Assembly: GCA_034007745.1 (NCBI GenBank)
Contig: JAVEQI010000015.1
Location: forward strand, 1 to 64,000
DNA length: 64,000 bases
Direction of reading: 5' to 3'
Source of the DNA: Desulforapulum sp034007745
GTDB lineage: Bacteria; Desulfobacterota; Desulfobacteria; Desulfobacterales; Desulfobacteraceae
The position numbers were made by a program, and so were the translations under genes. The notes below the pieces were generated by a model, which was given only the letters and a program-made list of their open reading frames with translations, made no database searches and was not told where the DNA came from. The number at the start of each line of letters is the position of its first letter. The first letter of the stretch is position 1. Shown here piece by piece: positions 57,128 through 64,000 of this stretch.

Positions 57128-58948
57128 ATGTACAACGCATCCTTCGGTTTTAAGGAAAAGCCCTTTAAGCTCGTGCCCAACCCAGACTTTCTGTTTCTGA
57201 GCAGGAGCCACGAGGAGGCACTTGCCCACCTCACCTATGCCACGACCCAGGGGGACGGGTTTGTGGAAATCACAGGCGAGGTGGGCACGGGCAAGACCAC
57301 CCTGTGCCGTGTCTTTCTGGAGAACCTTGATCCAAGTGTGGATGCCGCATTTATATTCAACACAAGCCTTGACGCTCAGGGGCTTTTGAAGGCCATAAAC
57401 AGGGAACTCTCCATCGATGCCTCGGCCGAAACCCCGACTGAACTCATCCATACCCTGAACAACTTTCTCGTTGAAAACAGCAGCCGGGGAAGATCGGTTA
57501 TTCTGCTCATCGATGAGGCTCAGAATCTAGGCATAGAAACCCTGGAGCAGCTCAGGATGCTCTCCAATCTCGAGACCACAAAGAACAAGCTGATCCAGAT
57601 CATCCTTGTGGGTCAGCCTGAACTGGAAACTCTGCTCGCATCCCATGCCCTTCGCCAGCTTGGCCAGCGGATCAACCTCAGCTGCCGTTTGCTGCCCATG
57701 ACCCTGAACGAGACCCGAGAATATATCGACCACCGCATCAATGTGGCGTCCAGAAGAAGAGCAGAGATCTTCACACCGGGTGCCAAGCGGTCGATCTATA
57801 ACTATTCCGGCGGGATTCCGAGGCTTGTCAACATTGCCTGCGACCGGGCCCTGGTTGTTGCCTACGGCCTGAACCGCCCCAGGGTCGATCGCTCCACGGC
57901 AAAGCTTGCCATCCGGGAGCTTTGCGCCCGCAGACAGGAACGGCCGGCGTCCCGGCCAACCCCCGGAAAATTCGTGATTCCCGGGCTTTTAATCCTGGTG
58001 ATCCTGGTCATGACCGGTTACAGATTTTTTCCCATGACTCCCCTTTCGAGTTCTCTCTTTCCAACGTCTGATCGTTCAACGCATTCCCTTTCAGTCTCTC
58101 CTCCTCCAATGCCTCAACTACCGGCCCAGAGCGGGCTGAAAACCCTGGAGGAGGAAGCGGCTGGAAACACTTCCGTTCCAGCGCCCTCCCCAAAGACAGG
58201 GGCCCCTAAACCAGCTGCCCCTGGAAACCTGGAGGATGTTGGGCCTGCTCCGATCCAGCCGGCGGAAACCATCCAGGATTACCTTGCCCAGAATGCCCCA
58301 ACAGCCACAAGGGAGAATGCCCTGGGCCGGACGATCTCAATCTGGCTACAGGCGGCCCCACCATCCATGCCCCCCACGCCCATGGTCAGTGACATCAGGG
58401 GGGAACATAACTTTTTCAAGATAGCTACGATCGAACAGGGATTTGATGTCATCCGCCTGTATGAGGATTTTCCAACGGTTAAAAAGCTCAACCTCCCCAC
58501 CATCCTCCCCTTTACCCTGCCGGACCGGGGCGAGCCTGGCTATCTTATGATCGTCGGCATAACAGCGGACAACGAGTGGATAATTACGGCGGGAGAGGAC
58601 ACGGCCGAATACCAGGTGCTGCCCCACGATCTTGCGCCCTTTTTAACCGGGACGGCATATATCCCATACAGGGAGAGACCCGGGCAGGGTGGTATCATAT
58701 CTGAACTTTCCCCGGGAACCCAGATCATCAAACTCAAGCTTCTCCTGCGACAGCTTGGATTTCAAGGCATCAACCTTAGCTCCGATTATGACGAAGACCT
58801 CAGACAGGCCATCATCCGCACCCAGTCGGAAAACGGGATCACGAAGGATGGGATTGCCGGCCCCATCACTAGAGCTCTTCTCTACAACCTGCTCGATTCC
58901 CCCTCAACACCCAGATTAACCAGACTGAGGAGCCAGGACGACCGGTGA
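57128..58948 (+). CDS. gspA: ExeA/GspA-type AAA ATPase with peptidoglycan-binding domain
   Basis: A 606-residue inner-membrane protein. Residues 1 to about 270 are an ExeA/TniB-like AAA ATPase (VEITGEVGTGKTTLCRVFLE Walker A; SVILLIDEAQNLGIETLEQL Walker B; SGGIPRLVNIACDRALVVAY). Next comes one membrane helix at about 280-298 (VIPGLLILVILVMTGYRFF), a Pro-rich periplasmic linker, and a C-terminal peptidoglycan-binding domain (LLLRQLGFQGINLSSDYDED ... ENGITKDGIAGPITRALLYN). ExeA/GspA remodels peptidoglycan to let the type II secretin assemble, with GspB. It overlaps the gspB-like gene by 4 nt (GTGA). No other type II secretion gene is in the window. Confidence 0.9.
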   Translation: MYNASFGFKEKPFKLVPNPDFLFLSRSHEEALAHLTYATTQGDGFVEITGEVGTGKTTLCRVFLENLDPSVDAAFIFNTSLDAQGLLKAINRELSIDASAETPTELIHTLNNFLVENSSRGRSVILLIDEAQNLGIETLEQLRMLSNLETTKNKLIQIILVGQPELETLLASHALRQLGQRINLSCRLLPMTLNETREYIDHRINVASRRRAEIFTPGAKRSIYNYSGGIPRLVNIACDRALVVAYGLNRPRVDRSTAKLAIRELCARRQERPASRPTPGKFVIPGLLILVILVMTGYRFFPMTPLSSSLFPTSDRSTHSLSVSPPPMPQLPAQSGLKTLEEEAAGNTSVPAPSPKTGAPKPAAPGNLEDVGPAPIQPAETIQDYLAQNAPTATRENALGRTISIWLQAAPPSMPPTPMVSDIRGEHNFFKIATIEQGFDVIRLYEDFPTVKKLNLPTILPFTLPDRGEPGYLMIVGITADNEWIITAGEDTAEYQVLPHDLAPFLTGTAYIPYRERPGQGGIISELSPGTQIIKLKLLLRQLGFQGINLSSDYDEDLRQAIIRTQSENGITKDGIAGPITRALLYNLLDSPSTPRLTRLRSQDDR

Positions 58949-59691
58949 GCAGCATATTAAAAGCCCTGAAAAAGCTTGAAAAGGAGACCCTGGAACAGCA
59001 GGATGAGCCCAGGCTCTCCATGGGGCTCAATATCAGATCGGAAAAAAACCGCAGGCAGGAAAAGTCCAGGGGCCTAAATAAAAGATCAATTCCATGGGTC
59101 TGGACAGCTCTACTGCTGCTTGTTTTTTTGGGAGCAGGCACATTCATCACCCTGGTCTCTAATGACAATGACAACCCGCCCCAGACACAGATGCCGCCCC
59201 CCCGTGGAGAAGAACCCCAGGAGATTGCCCAGACTAGGCCCGCCCCTGGTGAGACACAACAATCAAAAACTCCCATGGACCATGCTGCCCCACCCGAGCC
59301 CAGGGAATCGACACCCCCTGCCATGGCAAAGGCTTTGCCCCCGGCAATCGCTGAAGAACCACCAGAGCCGCCCCTTGATGCAACCCATGAAAATAAAAGC
59401 AATAAAATAAAAAAGCTCAATGAAATTGATGCCATCCATAACACCGATAAAATCCATGCCATCAATGAAATTCAAGAGCCCAACGAAATCCCACTCCTCA
59501 GCGACAACAGCCTCATAATCAACGCCATTGCCTGGTCAAATGATCCAACAAAACGCCTTGCCGTCATCAACAGCGCCATTGTCCGGCAGGGACAGACTAT
59601 CGGAGGATTTCTTGTTGTCGATATAGAGGAAAACCAGGTGATAGTTCAGCAATCCGACAAAAAATGGCGGGTGATGTTCAGGCTGCGGTAG
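58945..59691 (+). CDS. gspB: GspB-like type II secretion accessory protein
   Basis: A 248-residue protein. A short basic cytoplasmic N-terminus (MSSILKALKKLEKETLE) is followed by one membrane helix at about 50-70 (WVWTALLLLVFLGAGTFITL). Then come a Pro/Glu-rich periplasmic linker, a stretch of repeated NKI/NEI/DAIH residues (about 151-180) and a C-terminal GspB domain (IINAIAWSNDPTKRLAVINS, then GQTIGGFLVVDIEENQVIVQ). With GspA it anchors and positions the secretin. The start is GTG 58945, fixed by the 4-nt overlap with gspA. The 416-nt gap after it holds the cobT riboswitch. Confidence 0.85.
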   Translation: MSSILKALKKLEKETLEQQDEPRLSMGLNIRSEKNRRQEKSRGLNKRSIPWVWTALLLLVFLGAGTFITLVSNDNDNPPQTQMPPPRGEEPQEIAQTRPAPGETQQSKTPMDHAAPPEPRESTPPAMAKALPPAIAEEPPEPPLDATHENKSNKIKKLNEIDAIHNTDKIHAINEIQEPNEIPLLSDNSLIINAIAWSNDPTKRLAVINSAIVRQGQTIGGFLVVDIEENQVIVQQSDKKWRVMFRLR

Positions 59692-59739
59692 ACAACGGCA
59701 ACGCTATTGCAAATTATGGGCGATCAGAGTCGATACATA

Positions 59740-59820
59740 GTCCGCACTGGTCGAAGATATTTAATCTGCGGTCCTAATTTGTGAAAATCAAAGTTGACAC
59801 TCCCCTGAATTTGATGATAG
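59740..59820 (+). promoter_or_regulatory. Putative promoter and upstream element of the cobT riboswitch
   Basis: GTCCGCAC-T-GGTCGAA (59740-59755) matches 7559-7574 with one change. TTGACA (59794-59799), CTCCCC and TGATGATAG (59812-59820) repeat the order found before the btuB riboswitch. A shared activator site plus promoter is inferred; the -10 assignment is uncertain. Confidence 0.35.
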
Positions 59821-59824
59821 GAAT

Positions 59825-60008
59825 TCTCACAATTTATTTTTCCGTAAAGGCTGCCCCAAAGGGCATTTAAGGGAACCCGGTGAAACTCCGGGACGGTCCC
59901 GCCGCTGTAAGCGAGTACCGGTTCATGCACAAGGCCACTGAAGGATGTTTTATAGTTCTTTGGGAAGGCGCATCCACCGGGTTGATCCGCAAGTCAGAAG
60001 ACCTGCCT
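59825..60008 (+). promoter_or_regulatory. Cobalamin riboswitch (cobT leader)
   Basis: Leader RNA with GGGAACCCGGTGAAACTCCG, GGACGGTCCCGCCGCTGTAA, AAGGCCACTG and the B12 box AAGTCAGAAGACCTGCC (59991-60007), in the standard order. A terminator (60041-60081) separates it from cobT. This implies repression of cobT when adenosylcobalamin is plentiful. Outer limits are approximate. Confidence 0.93.
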
Positions 60009-60040
60009 TATGGGAAAAAACCTAACCCAGGAGAGATGGT

Positions 60041-60081
60041 AAATCCCAGGGCTGACACCCGTCGGTTCCGGGATTTTTTTT
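60041..60081 (+). terminator. Intrinsic terminator in the cobT leader
   Basis: AATCCC (60042-60047) pairs with GGGATT (60070-60075) and is followed by a run of T to 60081. It lies between the B12 box and the cobT ribosome site, where the riboswitch expression platform is expected. Confidence 0.6.
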
Positions 60082-60107
60082 CTGTAACCCGGGAGAAGGA
60101 GCGTTGC

Positions 60108-61169
60108 ATGAAGAACTTAGAAAAAGCCATATCAGCCATAAGACCGCCCGACAATGAAGTTTATGAACAGGCCCTCGAACGCCTGGCCCGGCAGGCACGG
60201 CCTGCCGGAAGCCTGGGGATTCTGGAAGAGGTATCTGCAAGGCTTGCCTCAATCAAAGGCACCCTGGATGTTCGGCTGGACAAAAGAATGGTCATAACCT
60301 GCGCCGGGGACCACGGGGTTGTGGACGAAGGGGTGAGCCTCTTTCCCCGGGAGGTGACGCCCCAGATGGTCATGAACTTCGTCAATGACGGAGCGTCCGT
60401 GAATGTACTGGCCCGCCATGTGGGTGCTGAGGTCAAGGCTGCGGACCTGGGGGTGGATTTTGACTTTGATCCAGACCTTCCCATCTTTCACAAAAAGGTG
60501 AGAAAGGGTACGTCAAACTTCACCAGGGGACCTGCCATGGCAAGGGACGAGGCAATTGCTTCGATCAATGCCGGCATCGCCATCGTGGACGAGCTTTTTG
60601 AAAAGAGCCGGGTGGATCTTCTGGGCACGGGGGACATGGGGATCGGAAACACAACCCCGTCGGCCGCAGTAATCGCAGCCTTTTCAGGGATTGATCCTGA
60701 AAAACTCACGGGCCGGGGAACGGGCATTGACGATGCCATGCTCTCCAACAAGATCCGGGTGATTCGCAAGGGACTTGAGGTTAATCAACCAGACCCCGGG
60801 GACGCCATTGACGTTCTTGCAAAGGTGGGCGGATTTGAGATCGGCGGCCTTGCAGGGCTTGTGATCGGGGCTGCGGCCCACGGCATTCCCGTAGTTTGTG
60901 ACGGCCTCATCTCCACGGCAGGGGCCCTGATTGCCTGTGAGCTTGCTCCTGGGGCAAAGGCGTATCTTTTTGCAGGCCACAGATCGGTGGAGGCCGGACA
61001 CCGTTTCATGCACGAGCGGCTTAACCTGACCCCCCTTTTAGACGTCGGGTTCAGGCTGGGCGAAGGAACCGGAGCGGCCCTTGCCTTTCATCTCATGTGC
61101 GCATCCACCCGCATACTTGCCGAGATCAAAACCTTTGAGGAGGTGGCCATCAAGAACGCCAACCGTTAA
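60108..61169 (+). CDS. cobT: Nicotinate-nucleotide:dimethylbenzimidazole phosphoribosyltransferase
   Basis: A 353-residue enzyme that makes alpha-ribazole phosphate, activating the lower ligand base of cobamides. Typical segments are ARPAGSLGILEEVSARLASI, CAGDHGVVDEGVSLFPREVT, LLGTGDMGIGNTTPSAA and LLDVGFRLGEGTGAALAFHL, the last including the catalytic Glu. ATG 60108 is chosen because AAGGAG lies 6 nt before it; a longer in-frame start lies inside the riboswitch and is rejected. With btuB and cbiZ (7.9-11.1 kb) it outlines a cobamide salvage and base-exchange regulon. Confidence 0.94.
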   Translation: MKNLEKAISAIRPPDNEVYEQALERLARQARPAGSLGILEEVSARLASIKGTLDVRLDKRMVITCAGDHGVVDEGVSLFPREVTPQMVMNFVNDGASVNVLARHVGAEVKAADLGVDFDFDPDLPIFHKKVRKGTSNFTRGPAMARDEAIASINAGIAIVDELFEKSRVDLLGTGDMGIGNTTPSAAVIAAFSGIDPEKLTGRGTGIDDAMLSNKIRVIRKGLEVNQPDPGDAIDVLAKVGGFEIGGLAGLVIGAAAHGIPVVCDGLISTAGALIACELAPGAKAYLFAGHRSVEAGHRFMHERLNLTPLLDVGFRLGEGTGAALAFHLMCASTRILAEIKTFEEVAIKNANR

Positions 61170-61215
61170 CAGGGTAGAGAGCCGATATGGAACCGGCCCC
61201 TACCAATTAATTTCG

Positions 61216-62595
61216 TCAGAAATTAATTGACCCTGGCGTCCTGGGGAAAGGCACAACATCCCTGATATTTGTAACGCCGGTAACGAGCATGAGGAAACGC
61301 TCAAACCCCATGCCGAAACCTGAGTGGGGAACGGTTCCGAATCGTCTTGAATCAAGATACCACCAGTAGTCCTGTTGGGCGAGACCCATCTCGTCCATTC
61401 TTTGTTCGAGATGACCGAGGCGCTCTTCACGCTGGCTGCCGCCGATGAGTTCCCCAATCCTCGGCACCAGGAGATCAACCGCTGCGACTGTTCTTCCATC
61501 GTCGTTCTGGCGCATGTAAAACGGTTTAATTCCCCTTGGGTAGTTGAAGAGGAACAACGGCTTTTTAAAGTATTCTTCGGCAAGGAAGCGCTCGTGCTCG
61601 GACTGGAGATCCATTCCGTTCTCCACAGGGAACTCGAACTTTCTACCTGATTTTTGAAGGATCTCCACGCCCTCATCATAGGTGACCCTTGCATAGCTCT
61701 GATTGACAAGGGTGTCGAGCACCTGTCCCAGACTTTTGTCGACAAACCTGGTGAAGAGTTCAAGGTCCTCGCCGCAGTTTTCCATGACGCGGCGAGTGAG
61801 GGTCTTGACCAGATCCTCACCGTGGTCCATGTTGCCTTCAAGGTCGCAAAAGGCCATCTCGGGCTCTAACATCCAGAATTCGGCCACATGACGGCTGGTG
61901 TTGGAATTTTCCGCCCTGAATGTGGGGCCAAAGGTGTAGACGTCCCCCAGGGCCAGGGCAAACATCTCGGCGGAGAGCTGGCCTGAGACGGTTAGGTTTG
62001 CCTCGGAACCGAAAAAATCTTCGCTAAAGTTCATCCGCCCCTGGCGGGCAACCTCGGCGGGGTCAAGGGCTGTTACCCGGAACATGTCTCCTGCCCCCTC
62101 GCAGTCGGAACCCGTGATCACCGGGGTTGAAAGACAGTAAAAGCCCCTGTCCCGGTAAAATTGATGGATGGCGTGAATAACTTCGGAACGAATGCGGAAA
62201 ATGGCACCGAACTTATTGGTCCTGGGCCGCAGGTGGGCGATGGTGCGCAAGAACTCGTCCGTGTGCCGTTTCTTCTGAAGTGGGTAGTCCTCCGGGGCAA
62301 GGCTGATGATCTCCACCTCCCGGGCCTGGATCTCCCAGGTCTGGCCCTTGCCGGGTGATGCCACGAGCGGTCCTGTGACACTTATGGCAGAACCCGTTGT
62401 TATCAGTTCAACCTCAGCGTAATTGGAAAGGTTCGACTCTGCAATGACCTGCAGGTTTTTCAGGCAGGAACCGTCGTTGACCTCCATGAAGGAAAAATCC
62501 TTTGAGCTGCGCTTTGTCCTGACCCATCCCTTTACCACAACGCTGTCCATAACTGTTTTAGAGGCCAGGAGCCGGTCTATCTTCACTCTTCCCAT
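61216..62595 (-). CDS. asnS: Asparaginyl-tRNA synthetase
   Basis: A 459-residue class IIb synthetase. The N-terminal OB-fold anticodon-binding domain (VVVKGWVRTKRSSKDFSFME) is followed by the catalytic core. Motif 2 is FGPTFRAENSNTSRHVAEFW and motif 3 is GFGMGFERFLMLVTGVTNIR. The sequence ends VVPFPRTPGSINF, typical of bacterial AsnRS rather than AspRS. It charges tRNA-Asn directly. It converges on cobT. An 11-bp hairpin CAATTAATTTC / GAAATTAATTG (61204-61229) includes its last codons. AAGGA precedes the ATG. Confidence 0.95.
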   Translation of the reverse strand: MGRVKIDRLLASKTVMDSVVVKGWVRTKRSSKDFSFMEVNDGSCLKNLQVIAESNLSNYAEVELITTGSAISVTGPLVASPGKGQTWEIQAREVEIISLAPEDYPLQKKRHTDEFLRTIAHLRPRTNKFGAIFRIRSEVIHAIHQFYRDRGFYCLSTPVITGSDCEGAGDMFRVTALDPAEVARQGRMNFSEDFFGSEANLTVSGQLSAEMFALALGDVYTFGPTFRAENSNTSRHVAEFWMLEPEMAFCDLEGNMDHGEDLVKTLTRRVMENCGEDLELFTRFVDKSLGQVLDTLVNQSYARVTYDEGVEILQKSGRKFEFPVENGMDLQSEHERFLAEEYFKKPLFLFNYPRGIKPFYMRQNDDGRTVAAVDLLVPRIGELIGGSQREERLGHLEQRMDEMGLAQQDYWWYLDSRRFGTVPHSGFGMGFERFLMLVTGVTNIRDVVPFPRTPGSINF

Positions 62596-62717
62596 ATATT
62601 CATCCTTAATTAAGTATCAACTTATCGTTGCTTTATGGTGCTTAAAATGAGATAGTCCTCATTTGTCAAACTTATCATAAACTCACTGAAATCATATAAT
62701 TATAGAAGATTATTACC

Positions 62718-64000
62718 ATGAATAAAACAGATATTCAAGAACTCCTGCCCCTTGTGGAGATGCCCAGCCGTTACCTTGGAAACGAGGCTAACACCATTAG
62801 GAAAGAACGCTCATCCGTTGACCTGACCTTTGCCCTGGCCTTTCCGGATCTCTATGAGATCGGCACCTCCCACTTTGGCATGCAGATCCTTTACACCATT
62901 CTCAACCAGGAGCCAGAAATTGCGGCAGAGCGGGTATTCACACCGGCCCCGGACATGGAGGCGCTTCTTAAGACGACCAGGACACCACTCTGTTCCCTTG
63001 AATCGAGAACGCCCCTTGCCGACTTTGACATCATCGGGTTCAGCCTTCTTTACGAGCTCAACTTCACCAACATCCTCACCATGCTCGACCTTGCCGGAAT
63101 CCCCTTCTATGCAGACCAGCGACCCGACACCTTTCCCCTTATAATTGCAGGAGGTCCCTGCGCCTTCAACCCGGAACCCCTTGCCGATTTTTTTGATCTT
63201 TTTGTGGTGGGTGACGGTGAGGAAGCCATTGTTGATATCTCAAAAATAGTGATCCAATGGAAGGCCGAACATGACCGGCAGAATGACCGACAGAGCAAAC
63301 AGGCCCTGCTGAAACGCCTTGCCAGGGTCCAGGGCGTCTATGTCCCCTCTTTTTACCAGGCGGATTTCGACGACCGGGGCTTCCAGGTCCTCGAACCAAT
63401 TTTTCCCGAACACGCCACGGTCAAGAGGGCAATTCTCACCGACCTCGCCAAGGTCGCCTTTCCCACGGAACCCATCGTTCCCTTTGGGAAGCCGGTCCAC
63501 GACCGCCTCAGGCTTGAGATTGCCAGGGGATGCTCCAGGGGATGCAGGTTTTGCCAAGCCGGCATGATCTACAGGCCGGTGCGGGAAAGAAGCGTTCCAG
63601 ACCTTGTGAAAATAACCAGGACGGCCATGGCTGCCACGGGTTACAGCGACGTATCCCTTCTGTCCCTCAGCACGGGGGACTACAGCGACCTTGCGACCCT
63701 CATGGAGGCCCTGCTCGCAATTAATTCCGACCATTGTACAGCCATATCCCTGCCCTCCATCCGGGCAGGCAGACTCACCCCGGAGCTGATGCGAATTATC
63801 AAACGGGTGAAAAAGACCGGTTTTACCATTGCGCCGGAGGCCGGCACCCAGAGACTCAGGGATGCTATCAATAAAAACATCACCGAACAGGATATCGTGG
63901 ATACGGTGACCAACGCCTTTGACCTTGGATGGCGCATCATCAAGCTCTACTTCATGAACGGGCTGCCCACAGAGACCCAGGAGGATATCCAGGGTATCTG
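62718..64000 (+). CDS. TIGR03960-type B12-binding/radical SAM protein, 3'-truncated by window edge
   Basis: The frame is open from ATG 62718 to the window end (427 codons seen). It resembles the radical SAM family TIGR03960. An N-terminal cobalamin-binding-like Rossmann region (LAFPDLYEIGTSHFGMQILY, IIAGGPCAFNPEPLADFFDL) is followed by the radical SAM cluster motif CSRGCRFC within LRLEIARGCSRGCRFCQAGM (about residue 275). Then come LLSLSTGDYSDL and IAPEAGTQRLRDAINKN. Family function is unknown; full-length members are often fused to or followed by a TIGR03936 domain. The ATG has no strong ribosome site. It is divergent from asnS. Confidence 0.9.
   Translation, partial: MNKTDIQELLPLVEMPSRYLGNEANTIRKERSSVDLTFALAFPDLYEIGTSHFGMQILYTILNQEPEIAAERVFTPAPDMEALLKTTRTPLCSLESRTPLADFDIIGFSLLYELNFTNILTMLDLAGIPFYADQRPDTFPLIIAGGPCAFNPEPLADFFDLFVVGDGEEAIVDISKIVIQWKAEHDRQNDRQSKQALLKRLARVQGVYVPSFYQADFDDRGFQVLEPIFPEHATVKRAILTDLAKVAFPTEPIVPFGKPVHDRLRLEIARGCSRGCRFCQAGMIYRPVRERSVPDLVKITRTAMAATGYSDVSLLSLSTGDYSDLATLMEALLAINSDHCTAISLPSIRAGRLTPELMRIIKRVKKTGFTIAPEAGTQRLRDAINKNITEQDIVDTVTNAFDLGWRIIKLYFMNGLPTETQEDIQGI

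Noticed and set aside
56354..57451. 365-codon minus-strand frame opposite glnA and gspA
   Set aside because: Antisense of conserved glutamine synthetase; His/Gly-rich shadow composition, no family.
59880..60107. N-terminal extension of cobT from an ATG at 59880
   Set aside because: These codons lie inside the cobalamin riboswitch and terminator. ATG 60108 has the proper ribosome site and the family start.
61204..61229. AT-rich 11-bp hairpin between cobT and asnS as a terminator
   Set aside because: It includes the last asnS codons and has no T run, so a terminator call is not justified.

Overview
The window reads as chromosome of an anaerobic, metabolically versatile Desulfobacterota bacterium, probably a Desulfobacterales sulfate reducer. 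This is inferred from the gene set: an Nfn/sulfide-dehydrogenase-type flavoprotein pair, an Na+-pumping NADH:quinone reductase, a CooT nickel protein, several acyl-CoA enzymes and corrinoid salvage under B12 riboswitches. No species can be named from the sequence alone. There is no rRNA, CRISPR array, transposase, phage or plasmid module. The only RNA genes or elements seen are one tRNA-Ser(CGA) and two cobalamin riboswitches.

Layout. 1-3.4 kb: 3' part of an acyl-CoA synthetase, a CoA-transferase fused to a GNAT acetyltransferase, and a flavoprotein remnant. 3.6-7.3 kb: DUF3842 and CooT, nfnA-nfnB, and a RibD/DHFR-like reductase. 7.4-11.2 kb: B12 riboswitch, btuB and an exported CbiZ-like amidohydrolase. 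11.4-16.2 kb: tRNA-Ser, then a potassium operon (TrkH/KtrB, TrkA, a TrkA-USP fusion, a CPA2 antiporter). 16.5-22.8 kb: TetR-led fatty-acid operon (acyl-CoA ligase, 3-hydroxyacyl-CoA dehydrogenase, acyl-CoA dehydrogenase, thiolase) ending in a strong terminator. 22.9-25.7 kb: copper ATPase and CopZ. 26-30 kb: YkgJ-type protein, chorismate mutase/prephenate dehydrogenase, YhhQ transporter, SBF-type transporter. 30-36 kb: nqrABCDEF. 36.3-46.2 kb: a giant cyclic beta-1,2-glucan synthase overlapping a tandem universal stress protein. 46.4-48.4 kb: cysE-cysK. 48.8-52.2 kb: TatD, MoxR/VWA pair, TatA. 52.4-57.1 kb: glnD-glnB-glnA. 57.1-59.7 kb: GspA/ExeA and GspB. 59.7-61.2 kb: second B12 riboswitch and cobT. 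61.2-64 kb: asnS and the 5' part of a TIGR03960-type radical SAM gene.

How the genes work together. The acyl-CoA modules make and oxidise CoA thioesters. Nfn and Nqr link the resulting NAD(P)H and ferredoxin pools to the quinone pool and a sodium gradient. btuB, cbiZ and cobT form a small cobamide salvage and remodelling regulon. glnD-glnB-glnA is a compact nitrogen-control unit.

The most unusual material lies between genes. Several families of 7-bp-period repeats occur, many starting exactly at a gene's stop codon. A composite hairpin element recurs three times between co-directional genes. Among proteins, NqrA carries two complete RnfC-like [4Fe-4S] cysteine motifs that characterised NqrA lacks, and the CbiZ homologue has a signal peptide.
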